Source: Couchioplanes caeruleus (lineage in GTDB: Bacteria > Actinomycetota > Actinomycetes > Mycobacteriales > Micromonosporaceae). Taken from it: 64,000 bases of DNA. Each line of letters starts with the position of its first letter. Within the stretch, counting starts at the first letter, position 1. A program made the translations under genes and the position numbers. Below the pieces are notes generated by a model, which worked only from the letters and a program-made list of their open reading frames with translations, ran no database searches and was not told where the DNA came from. Shown here piece by piece: positions 33,385-40,664 of the stretch. The stretch is from positions 2,301,501 to 2,365,500 of the forward strand of contig NZ_CP092183.1 of NCBI RefSeq assembly GCF_023499255.1, given 5' to 3'.

Positions 33385-34340
33385 CCCTGTCCCGTCGCAA
33401 CTTGCTGGGAGCAGCCCTCTCTCTTCCCGTGCTCGCGGCGTGCGGCAGCACCGCGGCCGAGGCCGGCGGGCGCAAGAAGGTCCGCCTCACGTACGGCGTG
33501 ATCTCGGTGCCCAAGACCCGCGGCGTCTTCGAGAAGACCCTCAAGGACCAGGGCATCGACGTGGAGTGGGTGGGCCCGTTCCCCAACCACGCGCCCACGC
33601 TGCAGGCCGTCGCGACCGGCACCGCCGACTTCAGCTTCGGCGGCAGCTCCACCCCGGCCGACCAGGCCCTGCTGTCCGGCAACAAGCTGACGTACGTCGC
33701 CTGGGCCAAGACCACGCCCCGGCTGTCCTCGATCCTCGTGCTCCCGAACTCCGGCATCACCTCCGTCAAGGACCTGGCCGGCAGGAACGTCGCGGTCAAC
33801 AAGGCCGGCCTCGGCGAGTTCCTGCTCGTCGCGGCGCTCGAGAAGTACGGCGTGCCGCGCGAGTCGGTGACGTTCACGTACCTCAACCCGCCGGACGCCG
33901 CCCCGGCCTTCGGCAGCGGCAAGGTGGACGCGTGGGGCATCTGGTCCGGCCCGATGGAGCTCGCCGAGGTCCAGTACGGCGCCAAGCGGCTGTTCACCGA
34001 CGGCAAGGAGCTCGACCGCCAGATCGACTTCTCGACATACCTCGTTCGCGAGGACTATGCCAGGAAGGAGGCGGACACCATCCGCAAGGTGATCGCCGCG
34101 TACAAGGCCGAGGCGGACTGGGCCAACGCGAACCAGGCCGAGGCTCAGAAGATCGGCAACGAGGTGTCCAGGTATCCGCAGCCGGTCGTCGACAAGATCG
34201 TGGAGCAGAACGTGCAGACGACGTGGAGCCTCATCAACGACGAGGGCATCGCCGCCCTGCAGGCCGGCGCGGACTGGCTCAGCGAACGCAAGGTGCTCAG
34301 CGGCAAGATCGACATCGCCGAGCACGCGGTGAAGCTGTGA
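33381..34340 (+). CDS. ssuA: Sulfonate-binding lipoprotein of ABC importer
   Basis: A 319-residue substrate-binding lipoprotein. The N-terminus carries a signal with a twin arginine (SRRNLLGAALSLPVLAAC) and a lipobox LAAC, so it is anchored outside the membrane at about Cys21. The mature part is a two-lobe binding protein with GTADFSFGGSSTPADQALLS, LAGRNVAVNKAGLGEFLLVA and KVDAWGIWSGPMELAE, the pattern of SsuA/TauA. GGAGG seven bases before the GTG confirms the start, which overlaps the ssuC stop. It delivers sulfonates to SsuC/SsuB. Confidence 0.95.
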   Translation: MTLSRRNLLGAALSLPVLAACGSTAAEAGGRKKVRLTYGVISVPKTRGVFEKTLKDQGIDVEWVGPFPNHAPTLQAVATGTADFSFGGSSTPADQALLSGNKLTYVAWAKTTPRLSSILVLPNSGITSVKDLAGRNVAVNKAGLGEFLLVAALEKYGVPRESVTFTYLNPPDAAPAFGSGKVDAWGIWSGPMELAEVQYGAKRLFTDGKELDRQIDFSTYLVREDYARKEADTIRKVIAAYKAEADWANANQAEAQKIGNEVSRYPQPVVDKIVEQNVQTTWSLINDEGIAALQAGADWLSERKVLSGKIDIAEHAVKL

Positions 34341-35047
34341 CCACCGCCGTCGAGGCGCCCGCGGTCCGGGCCCGGTCGGTCACCCGCCGCTACGGCGACC
34401 GCACCGTGCTGCACGAGCTGGACCTGCAGATCCGGCGTGGCGAGTTCGTCGCCCTGATCGGCAAGAGCGGCTGCGGCAAGACGACTCTGCTGCGTACGCT
34501 CGCCGGCATCGACCGGGTCGACGGCGGTGACCTGACCGTCCCGCCGTCGTCCACCGTGGTCTTCCAGGAGCACCGGCTCCTGCCGTGGTGGAAGGTCTGG
34601 CGCAACGTCGCGATCAACCTGCCGCGCGGGACCGCCCGGGCGCGGGCGCAGTCCGCGCTCGAGGAGGTCGGCCTCGGTGACCACGCCGACGCCTGGCCGG
34701 TCACCCTCTCCGGCGGCGAGGCGCAGCGGGTGGCGCTGGCCCGGGCCCTGGTCCGCGAGCCGGAGCTGCTGCTGCTCGACGAGCCGTTCGCCGCGCTGGA
34801 CGCGCTGACCCGCATCCGCATGCACGGCCTGGTCCGCGACCTCATCTCCCGGCACCGCCCCGCCGTGCTGCTGGTCACCCACGACGTCGACGAGGCGATC
34901 CTGCTCGCCGACCGGGTGCTGACGATGCGCGACGGCCGGATCGCCGCCGACCACCGGGTCGCCGGCGCGGCCCGGTCCCGCGGCGACGCGGCGTTCGTCG
35001 CGCTCCGCGCCGAGCTCCTCGCGGAGCTGGGAGTCGTCGAGCGGTGA
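34337..35047 (+). CDS. ssuB: Sulfonate ABC transporter ATP-binding protein
   Basis: A 236-residue ABC ATPase. Walker A is ALIGKSGCGKTTLLRTLAG (about 37-55). The Q-loop follows in VVFQEHRLLPWW, the ABC signature is LSGGEAQRVALARAL, Walker B is LLLLDEPFAALDALTR and the H-loop is LLVTHDVDEAI. 'QEHRLLPW' and the short length are typical of SsuB/TauB. The GTG start overlaps the ssuA stop (GTGA), and the gene's own stop overlaps the start of the molybdopterin enzyme. It powers uptake of sulfonates with SsuC and SsuA. Confidence 0.95.
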   Translation: MTTAVEAPAVRARSVTRRYGDRTVLHELDLQIRRGEFVALIGKSGCGKTTLLRTLAGIDRVDGGDLTVPPSSTVVFQEHRLLPWWKVWRNVAINLPRGTARARAQSALEEVGLGDHADAWPVTLSGGEAQRVALARALVREPELLLLDEPFAALDALTRIRMHGLVRDLISRHRPAVLLVTHDVDEAILLADRVLTMRDGRIAADHRVAGAARSRGDAAFVALRAELLAELGVVER

Positions 35048-37236
35048 CCGCCACCAGCAGCTCGCACTGGGGAGCGTTCCGGGTCGGCGGGAGCGGACCG
35101 GCGCTGCGCGTCACGCCCCGCCCCGGCGACCCGGATCCCTCGCCGCTGCTGGGCAACATCGCCGCCGCGCACCGGCACCGCTCCCGGGTGGCGCGGCCGG
35201 CGCTGCGGCGCCACCGGGCCGGGCGCGGGTACGACTCCTTCGAGGAGGTCACCTGGGACACCGCGCTCGACGTCGTGGCCGAGGCGCTGGCCGGCGTCCC
35301 GGACCGCAGCGCAATCTTCGGTGGCTCGTACGGCTGGGCCAGCGCCGGCCGCTTCCACCATGCGCAGTCCCAACTGCACCGCTTCCTGGCCCTCGGCGGC
35401 GGCTTCACCGGTTCACGCAACAGCTACAGCCTCGGCGCGTCCCTGGTCGCGTTCCCGCACCTGGTCGGCCCGCGAGGCGCCCACGATGTGATCCGCGCGG
35501 GCACCGACTGGCCGGTGATCGCCGCCCACACCGACCTGGTCGTGGCGTTCGGCGGCATCCGGACCGCCAACGCGTACGTCACCCCGGGCGGCCGGGCGAC
35601 CCACGACTTCCGCGGCCACCTGCGCGCGGCCACGGCCCGCGGCCTGCGCGTCGCCTCGCTCTCCCCGCTGCGCGACGACCTGTCGCCGGAGCTGCGCGGG
35701 GAATGGCTCCCGATCCGCCCCGGCACCGACGTGGCGGTGATGCTCGCGCTCATCCACGTGCTGGCCGCCGAGGGCCTCGCGGATCTGGACTTCCTCCGGC
35801 GGCACACCGTCGGCGCCGACCGCCTGCTCGCCGACGTCAAGGAGAAGACCCCGGCCTGGGCATCCGCGGAGAGCGGCCTGCCTGCGGAGTCCATCGTGGA
35901 CCTGGCCCGGCGCATGGCGGCCGGCCGTACGCTGGTCACGGTCAGCTGGTCGCTGCAGCGCGCCCCGTACGGTGAGCAGCCGCTGTGGGCCGGCCTCGCG
36001 CTGGCCGCCGCACTCGGCCAGATCGGGCTGCCGGGCGGCGGCTTCGGACACGGGTACGGCTCGATGGGCGACGTCGGGGGCGGCCGGATCCCGTACCGTC
36101 TGCCGACCTTCCCTCAGGTCCCCAACCCGGTGCGGGACTTCATCCCGTGCGCGCTCGTGGCCGACCTGCTGCTGCGCCCGGGGGAGCAGTTCGACTACGA
36201 CGGGCGGCGGCGCACGTTCCCGCCCGTGGAGCTCGTCTACTGGGCCGGCGGCAACCCGTTCCACCACCACCAGGATCTGGGCAGGCTGCGGCGGGCGTTC
36301 GCTCGTCCCCGGACCGTGGTGGTGCACGAGCCGTACTGGACGGCCACCGCGCGGCACGCCGACGTGGTGCTGCCGGTGACGACCCCGCTGGAACGCGACG
36401 ACCTCGGTGCCGGGCGCGGCGACACCCACCTGATCGCGATGCAGGCCGCGGACCGCCCGTACGCCGAGGCCCGCGACGACTACGCCATCTTCGCCGACCT
36501 GGCCGACCGGCTCGGCTACCGGCCGGCGTTCACCGAGGGACGGACCACGCGGGAGTGGCTGCGGCACCTCTACGAGGGCTGGCGGGAGCCGCACGGCCTC
36601 CCCGGCTTCGACGAGTTCTGGGCGCTCGGTGAGCTGGAACTGCCGGGACGCCGTGAGGACACCGTGCTGTTCGCCGGCTTCCGCGCCGGCCGTCCCCTCG
36701 ACACTCCCAGCGGCCGCATCGAGCTGTACTCCGGCACCGTCGCGGCGTTCGGCTACGACGACTGCCCGGGCGCGCCCACGTACTTCCGCCCGGAACCGGC
36801 CCCCATCGTGCTCATCTGCAACCAGCCGCCCACCCGCCTGCACTCCCAGCTGGACATGGGCGCCGTGTCCCGCGACTCGAAGGTGCACGGGCGCGAGCCG
36901 CTGCGGATGAACCCTGCCGACGCGGCGGCACGTGGCATCCGGGCCGGCGACATCGTGCGTGTGCACAACGAGACCGGCAGTCTGCTGGCCGGCGTCGTGC
37001 TCTCCGGCGACTGCATGCCGGGCGTCGCGCAGCTGTCCACCGGCGCGTGGTTCGACCCGTCCGCGCCGGACGTCGCGACCTGCGTACACGGAAACCCCAA
37101 CGCGCTGACCGCCGACGCGGGCACGTCCCGGCTCTCCCAGGGCTGCACGGGCCAGCAGGCCCGGGTCGAGATCTCCCTGTTCACCGGGCCGCTGCCGCCC
37201 GTCCTCGCCTACGTACCTCCCTTGGAGTTCCCGTGA
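35044..37236 (+). CDS. Molybdopterin-dependent S-/N-oxide reductase, BisC-like
   Basis: A 730-residue molybdenum enzyme of the DMSO-reductase family. The N-terminal SSHWGAFRV and IFGGSYGWASAGRFHHAQSQ match biotin/methionine sulfoxide reductase and TMAO reductase, with the Ser of SYGW as the probable Mo ligand. Later come LVTVSWSLQRAPYGEQPLWA, GLPGGGFGHGYGSMGD, YWAGGNPFHHHQDLGRLRRA and HEPYWTATARHADVVLPVTT (bis-MGD binding). The C-terminal beta-barrel has MNPADAAARGIRAGDIVRVH. There is no twin-arginine signal and no [4Fe-4S] cysteine cluster, so it acts in the cytoplasm. Start and stop overlap the neighbouring genes. It probably reduces S-oxides generated or imported during sulfur scavenging. 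Confidence 0.92.
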   Translation: MTATSSSHWGAFRVGGSGPALRVTPRPGDPDPSPLLGNIAAAHRHRSRVARPALRRHRAGRGYDSFEEVTWDTALDVVAEALAGVPDRSAIFGGSYGWASAGRFHHAQSQLHRFLALGGGFTGSRNSYSLGASLVAFPHLVGPRGAHDVIRAGTDWPVIAAHTDLVVAFGGIRTANAYVTPGGRATHDFRGHLRAATARGLRVASLSPLRDDLSPELRGEWLPIRPGTDVAVMLALIHVLAAEGLADLDFLRRHTVGADRLLADVKEKTPAWASAESGLPAESIVDLARRMAAGRTLVTVSWSLQRAPYGEQPLWAGLALAAALGQIGLPGGGFGHGYGSMGDVGGGRIPYRLPTFPQVPNPVRDFIPCALVADLLLRPGEQFDYDGRRRTFPPVELVYWAGGNPFHHHQDLGRLRRAFARPRTVVVHEPYWTATARHADVVLPVTTPLERDDLGAGRGDTHLIAMQAADRPYAEARDDYAIFADLADRLGYRPAFTEGRTTREWLRHLYEGWREPHGLPGFDEFWALGELELPGRREDTVLFAGFRAGRPLDTPSGRIELYSGTVAAFGYDDCPGAPTYFRPEPAPIVLICNQPPTRLHSQLDMGAVSRDSKVHGREPLRMNPADAAARGIRAGDIVRVHNETGSLLAGVVLSGDCMPGVAQLSTGAWFDPSAPDVATCVHGNPNALTADAGTSRLSQGCTGQQARVEISLFTGPLPPVLAYVPPLEFP

Positions 37237-37652
37237 CCGACGACTTCCACCAGAGACTGCACCACATCGCGCCGCTCGGGCTCTCCGGCGACACCGCGCA
37301 GACCACCGGCATGCGCCGTGTGGAGGCGATCAGCGGCAAGACCGTCGGCAGCAAGGACCTGTGGATGGGGGAGACCCACGTCGCCGCGTCGACCGTCAGC
37401 GACAACCACCATCACGGCGAGTCCGAGACCGCCATCTACGTCGTCCGCGGCAACCCGGTCTTCGTCTTCCTCGACCCGGACACCGGCACGGAACGGCGCC
37501 TCGAGACGAAACCCGGCGACTACGTCTTCGTACCGCCGTGGGTGCCGCACCGCGAGGAGAACCCCGACCCCGAGAACGAGGCGGTCGTCGTCATCGCCCG
37601 TACCACGCAGGAGGCCATCGTCGTCAACCTGCCCAGTCTCCGAAAGGCTTGA
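37233..37652 (+). CDS. Cupin domain protein in sulfur operon
   Basis: A 139-residue single-domain cupin. Cupin motif 1 is DNHHHGESETAIYVVRG, with three adjacent His and a Glu for metal binding. Motif 2 is PGDYVFVPPWVPHREEN with the final His. This arrangement typically binds iron, manganese or zinc and can be a dioxygenase, isomerase or small-molecule sensor. Which one applies here is not known. The GTG overlaps the molybdoenzyme stop and the gene ends one base before the downstream LLM monooxygenase, so it belongs to the operon. It may process an S-containing intermediate such as a thiol or sulfinate. Confidence 0.85.
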   Translation: MTDDFHQRLHHIAPLGLSGDTAQTTGMRRVEAISGKTVGSKDLWMGETHVAASTVSDNHHHGESETAIYVVRGNPVFVFLDPDTGTERRLETKPGDYVFVPPWVPHREENPDPENEAVVVIARTTQEAIVVNLPSLRKA

Positions 37653-37653
37653 C

Positions 37654-38754
37654 ATGTCTGTCGACTTCATCGGCCTCATCGCCACCCAGGACGGCTCAGA
37701 GAGCGTGCCCGCGACCACGGCGCTGATCGACCCGGCGTACACCGCCCGGATCGCCCGCGCGCACGAGGACTCCGGCTTCGACCAGGTGCTCATCGGGTAC
37801 AGCTCGGCGTACCCGGACGGGGCGCAGGTCGCGGCGTACGCGGCGGCGCACACCACCACGCTGAAGTACCTCGTGGCGCACCGCCCCGGCTTCGTGGCGC
37901 CGACGCTGGCGGCCCGCACCTTCGCGACCCTCGACCACTTCACCGGCGGCCGCGTCACCCTCAACATCATCACCGGCGGCCACGACGTGGAGCAGCGCCG
38001 CGACGGCGACTACCTGACCAAGGACGACCGGTACGCCCGCACCGGCGAATACCTGAGCGTCCTGCGTCAGGCCTGGACGTCGGACTCGCCGTTCTCCTTC
38101 GAGGGGCGCTTCTACCGCTTCGAGGACTTCGTCTCCCAGGTCCGGCCCGTGCACGGCACCATTCCGCTGTACTTCTCGGGCTCCTCGGCGGCCGCGTACG
38201 CCACCGGCGTGCAACACGCGGACGTGCACATGTTCTGGGGGGAGCCGCTCGCGCAGATCGAGGAGCAGATTTCGGCCGTACGCGCCGCAGCCGACGCGGC
38301 GGGGCGCCCGTACCCCCGCTTCTCCGTGTCCTTCCGCCCGATCCTCGGTCCCACCGAGGAGCTGGCGTGGGAACGGGCGCACAGCATTCTGGGCCGCATC
38401 GGAGCGGTGTCGGCGCCCCGCTTCTTCCGCAACCGCGACCGTGACAACCCGGCCAACGTCGGGTCCCGGCGTCTGCTCGCCGCGGCAGCCGGCGGCGACC
38501 GGCACGACCGGGCACTGTGGACGGCGACGGCCAGGGCGAGCGGCGCGGCCGGCAACTCGACCGCGCTGGTCGGCACCCCGGACACCGTCGCCCGGGCGCT
38601 GCTGGACTACTACGACCTGGGCGTCACGACGTTCCTGATCCGGGGGTACGACCCGCTGGACGACGCGGTCGACTACGGCCGCGAGCTGATCCCGTCGGTC
38701 CGCGCCGAGGTCGCCCGCCGCGACGCGGAACGGCTGGTGGTCGCCGCGGGCTGA
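37654..38754 (+). CDS. LLM class flavin-dependent oxidoreductase, SsuD paralogue (copy B)
   Basis: A 366-residue LLM-class monooxygenase with the same length and block order as the gene at 30140-31240. It has VDFIGLIATQDGSESVPATT, FDQVLIGYSSAYPDG, YLVAHRPGFVAPTLAARTFA, RRDGDYLTKDDRYARTGEYL, FEGRFYRFEDF, IPLYFSGSSAAAYATGV, DRHDRALWTATARASGA and LVGTPDTVARALLDYYDLGV. It has no flavin reductase in its own operon, so it must use FMNH2 from the divergent one. The pair looks like a duplication split between the two operons, with substrate differences likely in the variable loops. The terminator follows 33 bases after the stop. Confidence 0.9.
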   Translation: MSVDFIGLIATQDGSESVPATTALIDPAYTARIARAHEDSGFDQVLIGYSSAYPDGAQVAAYAAAHTTTLKYLVAHRPGFVAPTLAARTFATLDHFTGGRVTLNIITGGHDVEQRRDGDYLTKDDRYARTGEYLSVLRQAWTSDSPFSFEGRFYRFEDFVSQVRPVHGTIPLYFSGSSAAAYATGVQHADVHMFWGEPLAQIEEQISAVRAAADAAGRPYPRFSVSFRPILGPTEELAWERAHSILGRIGAVSAPRFFRNRDRDNPANVGSRRLLAAAAGGDRHDRALWTATARASGAAGNSTALVGTPDTVARALLDYYDLGVTTFLIRGYDPLDDAVDYGRELIPSVRAEVARRDAERLVVAAG

Positions 38755-38787
38755 TTACTTCAGCAGCCCGGCCGGAATGTCAAATGT

Positions 38788-38819
38788 GCGCGCCGTCACC
38801 TTTTCGGGTGGCGGCGCGC
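38788..38819 (+). terminator. Rho-independent-like terminator after the ssu operon
   Basis: GCGCGCCGTCACC and GGTGGCGGCGCGC pair over 13 positions with one G-U around a TTTTCG loop. CGCTTTGTATTTT follows. It ends the rightward sulfur operon. Confidence 0.7.
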
Positions 38820-38902
38820 CCGCTTTGTATTTTCGGTGGAAAATACTCCCGCATTCTGGATTTCTTTTGACCCGGATCGGCGGAGCGAGAAGGATCGCAC
38901 GT

Positions 38903-38986
38903 ATGCAGTTGCGCGACGCAAGACTGACGTCCCGCCTCGCCATCGACCTCCTCCGGTGTGCGAGCGCCCGGTGTCGCGCCTGCTGA
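38903..38986 (+). CDS. Cysteine-rich leader peptide (27 residues), probable attenuator
   Basis: An ORF MQLRDARLTSRLAIDLLRCA then SARCRAC, with GAGAAGGA eight bases before its ATG. The shape 'short Arg-rich N-terminus, then L-x-I-D-L-L-R-x-x-S-A-x-C-R' is that of the small leader peptides found in front of actinobacterial sulfur and cysteine genes. There, cysteine shortage stalls ribosomes on the terminal Cys codons (three here in the last ten residues). The following 156 bases to the winged-helix gene contain hairpin-forming stretches such as GCGCGCC-ACG-GTGCGCC near 39040-39055 and TCCCA-CACA-TGGGA at 39066-39079. This points to attenuation of the regulator gene. It is too short for ordinary gene calling. 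Confidence 0.65.
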   Translation: MQLRDARLTSRLAIDLLRCASARCRAC

Positions 38987-39142
38987 TCCCCAGGTGCGCC
39001 GGCTGAGTCCCGCCGGTACCCCTTCTGCATGATCTTCTGCGCGCCACGGTGCGCCTATAAACCTATCCCACACATGGGAAAAGTATTGTTCATCCGCCGC
39101 CGAGATCCGGCTGCGGTGACAACCTTCCGGAGGGCCGAAGCC
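38987..39142 (+). promoter_or_regulatory. Leader region of the winged-helix gene with hairpins and CCTA motif
   Basis: This stretch holds the dyad TCCCA-CACA-TGGGA (39066-39079), the motif CCTATAAACCTAT (39054-39066) shared in form with the sulfur divergon, and a GC hairpin ending just before it. A small in-frame extension from an ATG at 39074 has no ribosome site, while GGAGG at 39129-39133 serves the ATG at 39143. Confidence 0.4.
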
Positions 39143-39715
39143 ATGTCCGTTCTCGCCGTCGCCGACCTGTCCCTGAGCCGCACCGCCCCCACCCGCCGGG
39201 GCCCCGCGGGCCGCCCCCGCGCCACCGCCCGCCTGCGCGCCCTCCCGGCGGACCCGGCCTCCTCGGTCACCGTCACCATCACCCTCGGCACGCCCGGCTC
39301 CGAGGAGAGCGAACGCGTCCTGGCCGCCCTCCGCGACCTGCTGGCCGCCGCCGGCCCCGGCGCCGACATCGCCCTCGACACGCCCACCGTGCCGGACCAG
39401 ACCCCGCCGCCGGCAGCCGGAGGCCTCCGCCTCTCGCCCCGCCCGCGTACGGTCACCCTCGACGGCCGCCCCCTCGACCTGAGCCGCCTCGAATACGAAC
39501 TCCTCCTCTTCCTGGCCCACCACCCCCGCCAGGTCTTCAGCCGCAGCCAACTCCTCGGCCACGTCTGGGGCCACACCCACACCACGGTCCGCACGGTCGA
39601 CGTCCACGTGAGCCGGCTCCGCACCAAGCTCGGCAACCCGGACATCGTGACGACGGTGTACGGGGTCGGCTACCGGCTCTCGGAAGAAGCAACAATCACC
39701 ATCGACGAATCCTGA
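39143..39715 (+). CDS. Winged-helix transcriptional regulator without receiver domain
   Basis: A 190-residue DNA-binding protein. The C-terminal half (about 100-185) is an OmpR/PhoB-type winged helix: LDGRPLDLSRLEYELLLFLA, VFSRSQLLGHVWGHTHTTVR, TVDVHVSRLRTKLG and TVYGVGYRLSE. The first ~95 residues have no phosphoacceptor Asp or receiver fold. They start with an Arg/Pro-rich segment and a short beta/helix unit (VTVTITLGTPGSEESERVLA). It therefore cannot be switched by phosphorylation in the usual way. The Cys-rich leader peptide in front and the sulfur operon upstream make it a candidate sulfur-status regulator. GGAGG precedes the ATG. Confidence 0.82.
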   Translation: MSVLAVADLSLSRTAPTRRGPAGRPRATARLRALPADPASSVTVTITLGTPGSEESERVLAALRDLLAAAGPGADIALDTPTVPDQTPPPAAGGLRLSPRPRTVTLDGRPLDLSRLEYELLLFLAHHPRQVFSRSQLLGHVWGHTHTTVRTVDVHVSRLRTKLGNPDIVTTVYGVGYRLSEEATITIDES

Positions 39716-39721
39716 CCCCCA

Positions 39722-39754
39722 CCGATCCCCGCGCCGCCATCGCGCGGGGATCGG
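39722..39754 (+). terminator. Strong terminator after the winged-helix gene
   Basis: CCGATCCCCGCGC and GCGCGGGGATCGG form a perfect 13-bp stem with a seven-base loop, seven bases after the stop codon. No U-tract follows, as is usual in high-GC actinomycetes. Confidence 0.75.
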
Positions 39755-40664
39755 CCGCTGGGCCCACGCTCTCCATTCAAGTACGCCCACAGCGAAGCGG
39801 AAGTGGCGCACGCCCGGCCGCTGCCGTCCCGGCCGGGATCACGCCGCCGTCCGGCCCCGCGCGCCTCCCCCGCGTGCCTCCCCCGCGCGCCTCCCCCGCG
39901 CGCCTCGCCCGCGCGCCTCGCCCGCGCCCCGCTGATCCCGCTGATCCCGCTGGGCCGCCGGGCTGCGCGGGCCGGGCCGGGCCGCGCCGTGCGTGCCGCG
40001 CTGCCCACCTCACGCGTGCGTGCCCCATTGCGTCGCCCGCATGCGTCGCCCACGCTCCGCTGCCCCTCGGTGGGCCGTCGCTGCGCTGTGCCGCTCGCAT
40101 CGCCTACGCTGCGCCATCAGCGCTGTGCAGCGTCAGCTGCGCACATGCTGTCCGCGGTGCCGGTGTCGCGCTGCCCGTGCCGTCGTCGCGGCGCACGCCG
40201 CGCACGCCCCCACGCCGCACCGTCCGCATTGTGTGCGCCGCGCACGCCCCCCGCGCTGCCCGCGCTGCCCGCACTGCCGGCGCCGCGCTGCCCGCGCTGC
40301 CCGCGCTGCCCGCGCTGCCCGCGCTGCCCGCGCTGCCCGCACTGCCGGCGCCGCGCTGCCCGCGCTGCCCGCGCTGCCCGCACTGCCGGCGCCGCGCTGC
40401 CCGTGCTGCCCGCGCCGCGCCGCGCTGCCCGCGCCGCGCTGCCCGCGCCGCGCTGCCCGCGCCGCGCCGCCCCGTCGCCTCCGTCCGCCCCTGCCGCCGC
40501 CTTCTTGCTCGCCGGTGTGGGCACGCACCGCTCGGCCGGTCCGCCCTGCCTTGTTCCGGCCCGCTCGTCCGATCCGATTCCGGTTCTCCCCGAACGTGGC
40601 GGCGTGGCCCCCTGGTTTCCAAAGCCTGTCCTACCTATCGTGTTAATAGGAGATAGGGGGAGCC
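39755..40664. repeat. Low-complexity GC repeat desert without a credible gene
   Basis: About 0.9 kb of C-rich simple sequence. Five 13-bp units of the form GCGCGCCTCCCCC lie at 39859-39923. A 9-bp unit array GCGCTGCCC spans about 40251-40471, with six perfect copies at 40285-40338. A higher-order unit GCACTGCCGGCGCC occurs at 40271, 40339 and 40380. Long open frames exist in several frames on both strands, but they only translate the repeats (Ala/Pro/Arg/Cys runs) and have no start signal or domain. The FAD-protein promoter sits at the right edge. Confidence 0.8.
40634..40662 (+). promoter_or_regulatory. CCTAT/ATAGG dyad and ribosome site before the FAD protein
   Basis: CCTAT (40634-40638) and ATAGG (40646-40650) form a dyad with a seven-base centre. 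AGGGGGAG (40655-40662) is the ribosome site. CCTAT..ATAGG dyads are the kind bound by Rrf2-family cysteine regulators, and ACCTA cores recur upstream of the other sulfur units. Confidence 0.4.

Noticed and set aside
40251..40471. Could the tandem repeats be a CRISPR array
   Set aside because: Units are 9 bp without unique spacers of ~30 bp, and no cas gene is present.
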